From Hyphomicrobiales bacterium (GTDB lineage Bacteria > Pseudomonadota > Alphaproteobacteria > Rhizobiales > Beijerinckiaceae): a stretch of 46,341 bases of DNA. Made by a program: the position numbers and the translations under genes. The notes under the pieces are model-generated. The model worked only from the letters and a program-made list of their open reading frames with translations, did not search any database and was not told the DNA's origin. The stretch spans positions 1 to 46,341 of the forward strand of contig CANGPA010000010.1 of NCBI GenBank assembly GCA_947455645.1, read 5' to 3'. This document shows positions 33,193 to 42,499 of the stretch, piece by piece (position 1 is the stretch's first letter; the number at the start of each line of letters is the position of its first letter).

Positions 33193-34131
33193 TTACGGCG
33201 TAACGCTCTTTGGCTTGACGCTTGGGATCGGCGGAAGACTTTTCAAATAGGTCGCCATCGCCAAACGATCCGCGTCGGTGAGCGTTGATGTGTTGCGCAC
33301 AACATCAGCCATGCTTCCACCCACCGAGTCAGCATCAGGCGTAAACCCATCTTTCAACAGGCTTGCAATCTCGTCAGACGACCAAGATTGAAGACCCGTT
33401 TCATGCGGTGTCAAATTGGGAGCAAAGCCTTTTCCTTCTAGCGCAGGCGCACCGGCAAAAGCGCGAGACCGGTCAAGCGATGCTGCAATCGTGCGCGGCG
33501 TATGGCACTCGCCACAATGACCAACGCCTTCAACAAGACGATGACCGCGGTTCCACGCTTCCGATTGCTTTGGGTCTTTGGCAATCACCGTGTTCGATAA
33601 GAATGCCAGTTTCCAAAGCGCGACACCGCGCCGAAGAGAAAAAGGGAAGGCAAGTTGATGCTCTGCGGCACGACCTTTGAGAGCCGGCAAGGTTTTGAGA
33701 TAAGCAAAAATATCGGCCGCATCATCCGCGGTCATGCCGCGATAGGATGTATAGGGAAAAGCCGGATAATAAGGCCGTCCGTCAGGCGCGGTTCCCTCGC
33801 GCATCGCGCGAATAAACTGCGCTTCCGTCCAGCCTCCAAGACCATCGTCAGGATCAGGCGAGATGTTCGGCGGATAAAATGTGCCGAACGGTGTCACCAG
33901 TGGTTTGCCGCCTGACAGATGTGTGCGGCTTTCATCATCGGTTGCGGCATGGCATGACGCGCAGCCGCCCGCATGAAACAGCGTCTGCCCGTTTTCGAGA
34001 TCGCGTGCGCGGGTCGGTTGATGTGCGTGGTCGCCGCGCAAGGCCGTATAGGCTTCAGGCGTGGTCAGCGCATAAAAAGCGGTGGCACCCAAAAGTACCA
34101 CCGCGCACACCAGCGAGACAATGCGCGTCAT
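33193..34131 (-). CDS. Di-heme cytochrome c
   Basis: This 312-residue exported protein has an N-terminal hydrophobic segment (VSLVCAVVLLGATAFYAL) that is a signal anchor or signal peptide, and two CxxCH heme sites, CASCH and CGECH. Probable Met ligands follow each. The wording TPFGTFYPPNISPDPDDGLGGW and the two-domain build resemble the cytochrome subunits of membrane dehydrogenases of the alcohol/gluconate type. No dehydrogenase gene is adjacent. I chose ATG 34131, 15 bp after the cytochrome c-prime gene; the Shine-Dalgarno is weak, suggesting coupling. Confidence 0.9.
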   Translation of the reverse strand: MTRIVSLVCAVVLLGATAFYALTTPEAYTALRGDHAHQPTRARDLENGQTLFHAGGCASCHAATDDESRTHLSGGKPLVTPFGTFYPPNISPDPDDGLGGWTEAQFIRAMREGTAPDGRPYYPAFPYTSYRGMTADDAADIFAYLKTLPALKGRAAEHQLAFPFSLRRGVALWKLAFLSNTVIAKDPKQSEAWNRGHRLVEGVGHCGECHTPRTIAASLDRSRAFAGAPALEGKGFAPNLTPHETGLQSWSSDEIASLLKDGFTPDADSVGGSMADVVRNTSTLTDADRLAMATYLKSLPPIPSVKPKSVTP

Positions 34132-34145
34132 GAAACGCTGCGCAC

Positions 34146-34577
34146 TCAGTCTTTCAGCCGATAGGCTTCGTGGCATGCGCCACAATTTTTGAGCACACCA
34201 GGAACCGTCGCTTTAAAGCTCGCTTCGTCGGTAATCGCGGCGAGGGCAGCGGTTGCATCGGCTTTGAACTTGTCATTGGCCGCTTTGAAGCCGGCCATAT
34301 CGGACCAGATCTTGGGCGATGCGGAGGTCTTTTCACCCTTATCCGAACCTTCCGGGAAGAGGGCGATGAAACTGTCCGCATTTTGTTGATAGGTCGTGAG
34401 TGCCTTTTTGACGGCATCGAGATTGAACGCCGTTTCACCCTTCATCATTCCGACAAGAGCCTTGGTTGCGCCCCCATTCGCCTTCATCAGCGCTTGGCGA
34501 TCAGCAATCGGAGAGGCAGCGATCGCCAGTGACGCGACGGAGACGATAGCGAGTGTGGAAAGTGAAATGCGCAACAT
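34146..34577 (-). CDS. Cytochrome c-prime (c556 type)
   Basis: This is a 143-residue periplasmic four-helix cytochrome. It has a signal peptide (MLRISLSTLAIVSVASLAIA) cleaved before SPIADRQ, and a C-terminal heme site CGACHEAYR close to the end, the hallmark of the cytochrome c-prime/c556 family. Functions in the family range from NO binding to electron transfer. It is upstream of the di-heme cytochrome on the same strand with 14 bp between, so the two probably work in one electron-transfer chain. Confidence 0.93.
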   Translation of the reverse strand: MLRISLSTLAIVSVASLAIAASPIADRQALMKANGGATKALVGMMKGETAFNLDAVKKALTTYQQNADSFIALFPEGSDKGEKTSASPKIWSDMAGFKAANDKFKADATAALAAITDEASFKATVPGVLKNCGACHEAYRLKD

Positions 34578-34664
34578 CGGGGTGGTCCTTATGGTTAGGG
34601 CGGTTTACCGCTTGGGAGTTCGAATAGCCACGAGATCGTGGCGTATTTTGATCTTCGGCTAATT

Positions 34665-34693
34665 TTGACGCGACAAGCGGCCCACGTTAGTAA
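34665..34693 (+). promoter_or_regulatory. Candidate promoter of the Ni/Co efflux gene
   Basis: TTGACG (34665-34670) and TAGTAA (34688-34693) are 17 bp apart, leaving a leader of about 65 nt before ATG 34766. No RcnR or CsoR-type operator was recognised. Confidence 0.5.
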
Positions 34694-34765
34694 GTATGCA
34701 GGTCGTCATATGCTCAATCTAAGCGAGTGTTATCTGATTCTTTTGTCTGACAGGGTATCCTTATA

Positions 34766-35656
34766 ATGCCGGACTTGGCCCAATTGCTGCGCGATGGTTC
34801 GACCAATCTCTGGCTGTTTGTGCCGAGCGCCATTCTGCTAGGTGCCTTGCATGGCTTAGAGCCCGGGCACTCCAAGACCATGATGGCCGCCTTTATCATC
34901 GCGGTTCGCGGCACGGTTGGGCAAGCGGTCCTGCTGGGCCTTGCGGCAACGGTGTCCCATACCGCGATCGTGTGGGTGGTCGCGATGCTCGGCCTTCATT
35001 TCGGCTCGGCCTATGCGACGGAGGCGATTGAACCCTGGATGCAACTGGTCTCGGGCATTGTCATAATCGCCGTCGCCTTGTGGATGATGCGGCAGACCTT
35101 TGCTGAGCATACCCATCATCATGGTCACGCACACGACCACGACCACAACCACAACCATGATCACGCTCACGATCATCATCATGAGCATGGTCACGCACAC
35201 CATCATCATCATGGGCACGACCATCATCATGAGCGCGCGCCAGAGGCCAAAGGCTTGCAGCTGGGCTCGCTTGATTACGAGGACGCGCATGCGCGCGCGC
35301 ATCGTTTGGACATCGAGCGACGCTTCTCCGGTCGGAGTGCCACCACAGGTCAAATCATTTTATTTGGTCTGACCGGCGGGCTCATTCCATGCCCGGCCTC
35401 AGTGACCGTTTTGCTCGTTTGTTTGCAGCTCAAACAAGTGGCAACCGGCGCCCTGCTGGTGCTGTGCTTCAGCATCGGCCTTGCCATCACCATGGTGTCG
35501 GTGGGCACGATTGCGGCTTTAGGCATGGATCGCGCCACGCGCTCATGGGACGGCTTCGGCCGGATTGCCGCCAAAGCTCCCTATATTTCGAGCGGGCTGA
35601 TCATTCTGGTGGGCCTTTATTCCCTCTGGCTCGGGTTGAGCGGTCTTCCTCACTAA
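34766..35656 (+). CDS. rcnA: Nickel/cobalt efflux protein (RcnA/NicO family)
   Basis: This is a 296-residue inner-membrane protein with about six helices. LGALHGLEPGHSKTMMAAF near the start is the NicO metal-transport motif, mirrored by TGGLIPCPASVTVLL in the second half. Between the halves lies an extreme histidine-rich loop at residues 115-155, with some 26 His in 41 residues. In RcnA this cytoplasmic or periplasmic loop binds Ni or Co. The gene stands alone, with its own probable promoter, and no rcnR regulator is adjacent. The product probably exports excess Ni or Co. Confidence 0.9.
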   Translation: MPDLAQLLRDGSTNLWLFVPSAILLGALHGLEPGHSKTMMAAFIIAVRGTVGQAVLLGLAATVSHTAIVWVVAMLGLHFGSAYATEAIEPWMQLVSGIVIIAVALWMMRQTFAEHTHHHGHAHDHDHNHNHDHAHDHHHEHGHAHHHHHGHDHHHERAPEAKGLQLGSLDYEDAHARAHRLDIERRFSGRSATTGQIILFGLTGGLIPCPASVTVLLVCLQLKQVATGALLVLCFSIGLAITMVSVGTIAALGMDRATRSWDGFGRIAAKAPYISSGLIILVGLYSLWLGLSGLPH

Positions 35657-35718
35657 ATGCGGCGCCATCGTGGCTGATTCGATTTCTGACCTAACGGCAG
35701 ATCGAACGCGCATATAAT

Positions 35719-35887
35719 TGACCTTACGTCATTTTACCGAGATATTTTCAACCCCTAGTTGAATTTTTATAAAAAATTATTCTTAAATGGCAAAAAATTG
35801 GACATGAAATCGCCCCTGAAATTCAATTTTTCGATTGCCCAATTTCAAAAAATCAGCATCTTAGGTCCTAGTCATTACGTAAGGTCA
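35719..35887. repeat. 11-bp inverted repeats flanking an AT-rich block
   Basis: TGACCTTACGT (35719-35729) and ACGTAAGGTCA (35877-35887) are exact inverted copies separated by 147 bp of very AT-rich DNA, directly before a cold-shock gene whose start is at 35902. There is no reading frame inside. It may be a regulatory region with two operators, or a tiny remnant of a mobile element. Confidence 0.75.
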
Positions 35888-35901
35888 TGTAGGGTGGTAA
35901 G

Positions 35902-36495
35902 ATGACAGACAGTGTTTCGAATAAGGCTATGAGCGCGTCCGCTCAGGATCGGGAGTCCGACGCATCGCCGTCCGCCGTGCTCACAACGCCGGTACGACTT
36001 TTTGGAACCATCAAATGGTTCGACGTCGCCAAGGGCTTTGGCTTTGTGATGCCCGATGGCGGTGGTCCTGATGTTCTTTTGCATGTGACATGTCTCCAGC
36101 GCGATGGGTTTCGCGTGGCCTATGAGGGTGCGCGACTCGATTTCGAAGCGGTGGCCGGTCGGCGCGGCTGGCAGGTCCTGCGTATCTTGGGAATGGATTT
36201 GTCGACCGCCATTCATCCCGCCCAGATGCCGCCCGCGCGTACCCATGTGTCGGTGACAGCCGAGGGCCCCTATCTTCGCGTGAAGGTGAAATGGTTTAAT
36301 CGCTTGCGCGGGTTTGGCTTTGCCTCGGAAGGTGAGGGGAAGCCGGACATTTTCCTCCATATGGAGGTCTTGCGACGCTATGGCTTGGCCGATGTGCGTC
36401 CGGATCAGGAATTGCTGATCCGCTGCGGCCCGGGGCCCAAGGGCCTCATGGCGGCCGAAGTTCAGCCCGTGGATGGTCCCGCTTTCTCGCATTGA
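35902..36495 (+). CDS. Double cold-shock-domain protein
   Basis: This 197-residue protein has two cold-shock domains. The first has GTIKWFDVAKGFGFVMPDG with RNP2 DVLLHVT; the second has VKVKWFNRLRGFGFASEGEG with DIFLHMEVL. The domains bind single-stranded RNA or DNA through the aromatic residues of these motifs. The N-terminal 30 residues are Ser/Ala-rich. Alphaproteobacteria often carry such two-domain forms, and they need not be cold-induced. The AT-rich, repeat-flanked region upstream may control it. It is followed closely by the DUF192 gene. Confidence 0.93.
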   Translation: MTDSVSNKAMSASAQDRESDASPSAVLTTPVRLFGTIKWFDVAKGFGFVMPDGGGPDVLLHVTCLQRDGFRVAYEGARLDFEAVAGRRGWQVLRILGMDLSTAIHPAQMPPARTHVSVTAEGPYLRVKVKWFNRLRGFGFASEGEGKPDIFLHMEVLRRYGLADVRPDQELLIRCGPGPKGLMAAEVQPVDGPAFSH

Positions 36496-36526
36496 CCAAA
36501 TCCGGATCGACCTGCAAAAGACGGGG

Positions 36527-37012
36527 ATGCAGAAACGCATCACCCGTCTTTTTTCGATCATTTTGCTGATCGCGTCGGCCCTTGTGGGTCAGGCGCTCTC
36601 TGTCGGTATTGGTCACGCCCATGCTGCGGACGCGCTTGAAAAAGTTCAAATCGATACGGCCAATGGTCCCGTCATTTTTGACGTCGAAATCATGCGCACG
36701 GAGACTGAGCGCGAGAGGGGATTGATGTTTCGCGCCTTCATGCCGGAGATGCGCGGCATGATGTTTGATTTTGCCACGCCACAAACCGTGCGGATGTGGA
36801 TGAAAGACACGCCCTTGCCGCTTGATATGCTGTTTATTCGCGCCAATGGCACGATTGCGCGCATCACCAATGCCGAGCCTTTTTCAACCCGTGTTTTGCC
36901 ATCGGGTGAACCGGTGTTGGCGGTGCTTGAAATCAATGGCGGCATGAGCACACGCTTGAACATTAAACCGGGTGATCTCGTAAAGCACAATCTGTTCGGG
37001 CCGGTGAAGTAA
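36527..37012 (+). CDS. DUF192 exported protein
   Basis: This 161-residue DUF192 protein has a signal peptide (basic start, then LFSIILLIASALVGQAL, cleavage near HAHAADAL). The family core is ETERERGLMFRAFMPEMRGMMFDF, WMKDTPLPLDMLFI, and VLEINGGMSTRLNIKPGD. Function is not established. I chose ATG 36527 (MQKRITRLF) because the signal peptide starts there; an in-frame start at 36473 would overlap the cold-shock gene. In related bacteria it commonly follows a cold-shock gene, so they may share a transcript. Confidence 0.9.
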   Translation: MQKRITRLFSIILLIASALVGQALSVGIGHAHAADALEKVQIDTANGPVIFDVEIMRTETERERGLMFRAFMPEMRGMMFDFATPQTVRMWMKDTPLPLDMLFIRANGTIARITNAEPFSTRVLPSGEPVLAVLEINGGMSTRLNIKPGDLVKHNLFGPVK

Positions 37013-37103
37013 TTGCGGCTGGATGGCAGGCCAAAGCACGCCATAATGATGCCTGCCAAACACGACTTGAGACGAACCGCAATCATTCTCAAGGAAGTCG
37101 TGG

Positions 37104-37126
37104 ATGACCGGGACAAGCCCGGTCAT
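37104..37126. repeat. Palindromic intergenic repeat (GACCGGG type)
   Basis: ATGACCGGG and CCCGGTCAT enclose ACAAG, a perfect 9-bp stem. Hairpins of this wording (ccgggacaagcccgg) are scattered between genes in many Hyphomicrobiales and Sphingomonadales genomes. It lies between the ends of DUF192 and topA and may help end transcription, though no T-run follows. Confidence 0.75.
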
Positions 37127-37142
37127 GACGATAATGGAGACG

Positions 37143-37236
37143 TGGTTCGAGACGCATCACGTTCGCAATGCTCCTCACCATGAGGTTAAATGAATCCCTC
37201 ATCCTGAGGAGCGCCGAAGGCGCGTCTCGAAGGACG
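37143..37236. repeat. Pair of facing REP-like repeats
   Basis: TGGTTCGAGACGC with GCTCCTCACCATGAGG is followed, in opposite orientation, by CCTCATCCTGAGGAGC with GCGTCTCGAAGGA. Each half is the widespread rhizobial palindromic intergenic element, and together they form a large inverted pair like an E. coli BIME. It lies between convergent DUF192 and topA. Confidence 0.8.
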
Positions 37237-37286
37237 TGCTTCCACACCCATCGCGTTCGCGTTTATCTTCACCACGATGATCAATA

Positions 37287-40013
37287 TTATTTCTTTTTCG
37301 CAGCGGCTTTTTTCGCAGGCGCTTTCTTAGCTGTTGGCTTTTTCGCCGCTGCCTTCTTCGCTGGTGCTTTCGCTGCGGCTTTCTTGGCTGCGGGCTTTTC
37401 AGCCGCTTCTTTTTTTGGCGGAGCCTTTTTCGCAACCGCTTTTTTTGCAGGTGCCTTCTTCGTTGTCGCGCGGCCTTTCTTGACCGGTGCATTCGCTGCG
37501 CGTTGCGCGATCAAAGGCAGCGCTTCTTCAAGTGTCACGGCATCTGCCGCGGTGCCCTTGGGCAGCGTTGCATTCACACCGTTCCAGCTCACATAAGGAC
37601 CATAGCGTCCGTCGCGCGCAACAATATCGCCGCCTTCCGGATGTTGACCCACCACACGACCGGGCGCGGCAGCGCGTCCAAAGCGCGAACCACCGCCGCC
37701 GCTTTCTTTCGTCACGATCAAATCAATCGCGCGATTGGCGCCAATGGTGAGCACATCATCGGCCGCAGTGAGACTCGCATACACTTTGCCATGCTGCACA
37801 TAAGGTCCAAAGCGGCCAATGCTCACAAGAATGGGCTCACCGCTTGTTGGATGTTTTGCAACTTCGCGCGGCAAAGACAGAAGATTAAGCGCGATGTCGA
37901 GATCGACCGCGCTGCGTGAAAGCCCTTTCGGCAGGCCTTGTCGTTTTGGTTTTTCGCCTTCACCCAATTGCACATAAGGACCGAAGCGCCCATCGCGCAA
38001 AGTGACATCTTCACCCGTCACAGGGTCTTTGCCGAGATTTTGCGTTCCTTGCGAGGAGCCATCATTGCCCGCTTCGCCCTCGGCGCCATTGGCAGCATCA
38101 AGCTGGCGTGTGAACCGGCATTCCGGATAATTCGAGCACCCGATGAAAGCGCCAAATTTGCCGAGCTTCAAAGAGAGACGTCCATTGCCGCAAGTCGGGC
38201 ATCCGCGCGGATCGGCACCATCGCCACGCGCGGGGAAAATATGCGCACCCATGGTTTCATTGAGCGCATCAATCACTTTCGTGCGCTCAAGATCCGTGGT
38301 CTCGCCAATCGCTGCCGAGAATTCTTTCCAGAACTGGCGCAACACCTCTTTCCAGCCGATTTCACTGTTTGAAATCCGGTCAAGATCTCCTTCAAGCGCC
38401 GCTGTGAAATCATATTCGACATATTTGGCAAAGAAGCTTTCGAGGAAGCCTGTTACCAACATGCCTTTGTCTTCGGCGTGAATACGCTTCTTGTCGATGC
38501 GGATATAATCGCGGTCTTTGAGCACCGCGAGTGTCGACGCATAAGTCGACGGACGACCAATGCCCAATTCTTCCATGCGCTTGACAAGCGAGGCCTCTGA
38601 GAACCGCGGCGGTGGTTCGGTGAAATGTTGTTCGGCGACAATCGCGCGTTTTTCAAGCGCATCACCCGCCTTCATCGCCGGCAATTTGCGGCTATCGTCA
38701 TCATCGCCCTCATCGTCGCGCGATTCCTGATAGAGCTTCAAGAAGCCGTCAAACAGAACCACTTGTCCTGAAGCGCGCAAATCAAGCACGCGCCCTTTGG
38801 CTTCAGCGACAATATCAACCGAGGTGCGTTCAAGGGCTGCGCTTTCCATCTGGCAAGCGAGCGTGCGCGTCCAGATCAGATCATAGAGCTTGGCCTGATC
38901 TTCATCGAGCAATTTGCGCACCTGCTTGGGGTGCCGGAAAATATCGGTCGGGCGAATGGCTTCATGCGCTTCCTGCGCATTCTTTTGTTTGGACGAATAG
39001 CGACGCGGTGCCTGTGGCACATAATCATCGCCGAATTCCTTTCCGATCATCGAACGGATGGATGAAATCGCCTCGGGCGCCAGATCAATACCATCGGTTC
39101 GCATATAGGTAATCAAACCGACCGTCTCGCCGCCAATATCAACACCTTCATAAAGGCGTTGGGCAAGTTGCATCGTACGTGCAGGCGCAAAGCCGAGCTT
39201 GCGGCTGGCTTCCTGTTGTAAAGTCGATGTGGTGAAAGGCGGGTAGGGGTGGCGCTTGGCGGGTTTGGATTCAACCGTCTTCACCGCAAAGCGCGCGACT
39301 TCGAGCGCAGCCTTGAAGGCTTCCGCTTCAGCACCGGAACCGATATCCAGCTTGGCGATTTTTTTGCCATCGGCACCGATCAGGCGCGCTTCGAATTCTT
39401 GGCCTTTGGGCGTCGTCAGCTTTGCTGCAAGCGACCAATATTCTTGGCTGATGAACATATCGATTTCACGCTCACGCTCGCATACGAGACGCAAGGCCAC
39501 CGATTGCACGCGGCCGGCTGATCGCGCGCCCGGCAGTTTACGCCACAGCACGGGCGAAAGACGAAAGCCGACGAGATAATCAAGCGCGCGCCGCGCCAGA
39601 TAAGCGTCAACCAAGGCTTGATCGACATCGCGCGGATGCGCCATCGCATCAAGCACGGCATCTTTAGTGATGGCATTAAACGTCACGCGTTCAACCGGCA
39701 CGCCTTTGAGCGCACGACGATTGTTGAGCGCTTCAACAATATGCCAGGAAATCGCTTCCCCTTCGCGATCAGGGTCGGTGGCGAGGATCAATCCGTCAGA
39801 GCCTTTGACCAGATTCACAATGTCGGAGACGCGTTTGGATGCTTTGCTATCGACTTCCCACATCATGGCAAAATCGGCATCCGGATCAACCGAACCGTCT
39901 TTTGGCGGCAAATCACGGATATGGCCGAATGAGGCGATCACCTCATAGCCTTTGCCGAGATATTTGTTGATCGTCTTGGCCTTAGCGGGCGATTCGACGA
40001 CGACAACTTTCAT
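37287..40013 (-). CDS. topA: DNA topoisomerase I
   Basis: TopA relaxes negative supercoils by transient single-strand breaks. The 908-residue protein has the TOPRIM domain (VVVVESPAKAKTINKYLG; DPDRE at 80-84), the catalytic Tyr303 in GLITYMRTDG, and a C-terminal zinc-ribbon region (CPTCGNGRLSLKLGKFGAFIGC). Three or four further topo C-terminal repeats (DGRFGPYVQ, IGRFGPYVQHG, DGRYGPYVSW) follow. It ends in about 60 residues of Lys-Ala-Pro repeats (KKAPAKKA), a DNA-binding tail seen in many alphaproteobacteria and actinobacteria. ATG 40013 is divergent from pyrB. Confidence 0.97.
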   Translation of the reverse strand: MKVVVVESPAKAKTINKYLGKGYEVIASFGHIRDLPPKDGSVDPDADFAMMWEVDSKASKRVSDIVNLVKGSDGLILATDPDREGEAISWHIVEALNNRRALKGVPVERVTFNAITKDAVLDAMAHPRDVDQALVDAYLARRALDYLVGFRLSPVLWRKLPGARSAGRVQSVALRLVCEREREIDMFISQEYWSLAAKLTTPKGQEFEARLIGADGKKIAKLDIGSGAEAEAFKAALEVARFAVKTVESKPAKRHPYPPFTTSTLQQEASRKLGFAPARTMQLAQRLYEGVDIGGETVGLITYMRTDGIDLAPEAISSIRSMIGKEFGDDYVPQAPRRYSSKQKNAQEAHEAIRPTDIFRHPKQVRKLLDEDQAKLYDLIWTRTLACQMESAALERTSVDIVAEAKGRVLDLRASGQVVLFDGFLKLYQESRDDEGDDDDSRKLPAMKAGDALEKRAIVAEQHFTEPPPRFSEASLVKRMEELGIGRPSTYASTLAVLKDRDYIRIDKKRIHAEDKGMLVTGFLESFFAKYVEYDFTAALEGDLDRISNSEIGWKEVLRQFWKEFSAAIGETTDLERTKVIDALNETMGAHIFPARGDGADPRGCPTCGNGRLSLKLGKFGAFIGCSNYPECRFTRQLDAANGAEGEAGNDGSSQGTQNLGKDPVTGEDVTLRDGRFGPYVQLGEGEKPKRQGLPKGLSRSAVDLDIALNLLSLPREVAKHPTSGEPILVSIGRFGPYVQHGKVYASLTAADDVLTIGANRAIDLIVTKESGGGGSRFGRAAAPGRVVGQHPEGGDIVARDGRYGPYVSWNGVNATLPKGTAADAVTLEEALPLIAQRAANAPVKKGRATTKKAPAKKAVAKKAPPKKEAAEKPAAKKAAAKAPAKKAAAKKPTAKKAPAKKAAAKKK

Positions 40014-40219
40014 GACATTCTTTCCGGCTCAGGCATAAAATGAGCGGCCTCGGGGCCGCGGGGGAGGGCTTCACATGGCGAAACTGACCGTAATGGTCAA
40101 GGGCTGAGGCGAAATTAGTCGGCCCATGACGTCATCCACAACGGGCTTGCCCGCACCCGCACCGGTCCGGCCGCGCGCGCCTTGCGGTGGGCGCATTCCC
40201 TCTTTATAGGCCTGTGAAT

Positions 40220-41185
40220 ATGTCAGGTCTCGGGTCTCAATCGCGTCTCTTTCCGCATCGCCATCTCCTCGGCATCGAGGGGCTGTCCCCGGACGATATT
40301 TTGCAATTGCTGGATATGGCGGAGGAGGCGGTTGAGGTTTCCCGCCAAGTCGAGAAGAAAAAAACCACACTCCGCGGCCGCACGCAGATCAATCTGTTTT
40401 TTGAAGCCTCAACGCGGACTCAAGCCAGTTTTGAACTCGCGGGCAAAAGGCTCGGCGCTGACGTCATGAATATGTCGGTGGCCTCCTCCTCGATCAAAAA
40501 AGGCGAAACTCTGATCGATACCGCGATTACATTAAACGCCATGCGGCCGGATTTGATCGTTGTGCGCCATCATGCAGCCGGTGCGGTCGGCCTCTTGGCG
40601 CGAAAAGTGGATTGTTCCGTCATCAATGCGGGCGATGGCGCGCATGAACATCCGACCCAAGCGCTGCTTGATGCGCTCACCATTCGCCGTGCCAAAGGCC
40701 GCATCCGCGGTCTCGTTGTTGCGATATGCGGCGATATTCTTCATTCCCGCGTCGCGCGCTCCAATCTCATTTTGCTGAATGCGCTCGGTGCAGAAGTGCG
40801 CGTGATTGGTCCGTCAACCCTCTTGCCGCAGGGCATCGAGAATATGGGCGCAACCGTCTTCACCCGCATGAGTGAAGGCCTCAAAGACGCTGACATTGTG
40901 ATGATGCTGCGCTTGCAGCGTGAGCGGATGAACGGGTCCTTCGTGCCCTCCGTCAAAGAATATTTCCATTATTTCGGTCTTGATCGCGAAAAACTGGCGG
41001 TTGCAAAACCCGATGCGCTGGTCATGCATCCGGGTCCGATGAATCGCGGTGTTGAAATCGCGTCCGACATTGCCGATGGCGCGCAATCCTTGATCCGCGA
41101 TCAAGTGGAAATGGGCGTGGCCGTGCGCATGGCAGTTCTTGAGGCGCTCTCGCGTCATCTGCCCAATGCGGAGGGGCAGGCATGA
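40220..41185 (+). CDS. pyrB: Aspartate carbamoyltransferase catalytic subunit
   Basis: PyrB condenses carbamoyl phosphate with aspartate, the committed step of pyrimidine synthesis. The 321-residue protein has the carbamoyl-phosphate loop [39 protein letters not shown] and [13 protein letters not shown] chose ATG 40220 ([10 protein letters not shown]); an earlier start at 40187 has no family support. The stop overlaps the dihydroorotase-like gene by four bases. This is the class in which the catalytic chain pairs with an inactive DHOase-like protein instead of PyrI. Confidence 0.96.
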   Translation: MSGLGSQSRLFPHRHLLGIEGLSPDDILQLLDMAEEAVEVSRQVEKKKTTLRGRTQINLFFEASTRTQASFELAGKRLGADVMNMSVASSSIKKGETLIDTAITLNAMRPDLIVVRHHAAGAVGLLARKVDCSVINAGDGAHEHPTQALLDALTIRRAKGRIRGLVVAICGDILHSRVARSNLILLNALGAEVRVIGPSTLLPQGIENMGATVFTRMSEGLKDADIVMMLRLQRERMNGSFVPSVKEYFHYFGLDREKLAVAKPDALVMHPGPMNRGVEIASDIADGAQSLIRDQVEMGVAVRMAVLEALSRHLPNAEGQA

Positions 41186-42477
41186 GTGATCATCGTCCCA
41201 CCCTCATCATCAACGCGCATCTTGTCGATCCTGAAACGGGCCGGGAGGAGAAGGGCGCGCTTGCGGTTGAGAACGGACTCATTCGCGCATTTGGTCACAC
41301 GGTTGATGCATCGTCCTCGCCCGAAGGCGCTTTGGTGATCGATGCGCGCGGGCGTCATCTTGCTCCCGGTCTGGTTGATCTGAGAGCCTTTGTCGGCGAG
41401 CCCGGTGCCGAGCATCGCGAGTCACTTGCTTCCGCCAGTCGAGCAGCGGCAGCCGGTGGTGTGACAACGGTTGTCTGTATGCCCGACACCAATCCGCCGA
41501 TCGATGATCCCGCTGTGGTTGATTACATCATTCGTCGCGCGCGCGACACCGCGGGTGTTCGTATGATCCCATCAGCCGCGCTCACCAAAGGGTTGCACGG
41601 CAAGGAGATGACGGAGATTGGTCTTTTGGGTGCGGCCGGAGCGGTGTTCTTCACCGATGGCGCGCGCTCGGTTGCCAACACGCAAGTCATGCGCCGCGCT
41701 CTCACTTACGCGCGTGATTTCAACGCCCTCATCATGCATCATGTGGAAGAGCCATCGCTCGCCCAAGACGGTGTGATGAATGAAAGTGAATTGTCGAGCC
41801 GCCTCGGTTTGCCGGGCGTGCCACGCGAGGCTGAAACCATTATGTTGGAGCGTGATCTCGCGCTCGTGCGTCTCACGGGTGGCCGCTATCATGCGGCGAT
41901 GATTTCCTGCGCTCAATCGCTCAGCATTATTGAACGCGCGAAAGCCGAAGGACTTCCGGTAACGTGTGGCGTGTCGATCAATCATCTCTCACTTAACGAG
42001 AATGATATCGGTTCCTATCGGACCTTTCTGAAACTTTCTCCGCCCTTGCGTGGCGAAGATGACCGCAAGGCCATGATTGCCGGTGTCGCAAAAGGGTCGA
42101 TTGATGTCATCGTATCGGATCACAATCCGCAAGACGTCGAAACTAAGCGCCAACCTTTCATCGAATGTGCGGATGGCGCGATTGGGCTTGAGACCATGCT
42201 CGCCGTGGCGTTGCGCCTTGTTCACAACGGCGATTTGACCATGCCGCAGCTCTTTCGGGCGCTCGCAACAAAACCCGCGGACATATTGGGTCTGCCGCAA
42301 GGCCGCTTGCGTAAAGGCGCGCCCGCGGATCTGATCCTGTTTGATCCGGATGAGCCTTTCGTGCTTGATCCTGAGACGCTTCACTCACGCTGCAAGAACA
42401 CGCCCTTTGACGGCGCGCGCTTGCAAGGCCGCGTCCATATGACGATGGTGGGTGGGCGTATCGTTCAGGAATCCTGA
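41182..42477 (+). CDS. pyrX: Dihydroorotase-like protein lacking the HxH metal site (PyrX type)
   Basis: This 431-residue amidohydrolase-fold protein is homologous to type I dihydroorotase, but the metal-binding DxHxH that should follow GLVD reads DLRAF (66-70): both histidines are replaced by Arg68 and Phe70, and the following Arg by Gly. Other parts are kept, such as [14 protein letters not shown], a central MHHVEEP and SDHNPQDVE where active forms have DHAPH. In Pseudomonas the homologous inactive pyrC' product is needed to assemble aspartate carbamoyltransferase. Overlap with pyrB supports that role here. It is probably not a working dihydroorotase, so a catalytic PyrC should exist elsewhere. 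Confidence 0.9.
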   Translation: MSDHRPTLIINAHLVDPETGREEKGALAVENGLIRAFGHTVDASSSPEGALVIDARGRHLAPGLVDLRAFVGEPGAEHRESLASASRAAAAGGVTTVVCMPDTNPPIDDPAVVDYIIRRARDTAGVRMIPSAALTKGLHGKEMTEIGLLGAAGAVFFTDGARSVANTQVMRRALTYARDFNALIMHHVEEPSLAQDGVMNESELSSRLGLPGVPREAETIMLERDLALVRLTGGRYHAAMISCAQSLSIIERAKAEGLPVTCGVSINHLSLNENDIGSYRTFLKLSPPLRGEDDRKAMIAGVAKGSIDVIVSDHNPQDVETKRQPFIECADGAIGLETMLAVALRLVHNGDLTMPQLFRALATKPADILGLPQGRLRKGAPADLILFDPDEPFVLDPETLHSRCKNTPFDGARLQGRVHMTMVGGRIVQES

Positions 42478-42499
42478 TCGCTTCAACGGAGATATGCGG

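Noticed and set aside
35100-35372. Alternative frames in the histidine-rich segment of the efflux gene
   Set aside because: They are low-complexity shadows of CAT/CAC repeats in the real gene on the plus strand.
37199-37596. Frames opposite and shifted within the topA Lys-Ala tail
   Set aside because: Low-complexity Phe/Ala and Arg/Lys strings arising from the repetitive coding sequence of the TopA C-terminus.
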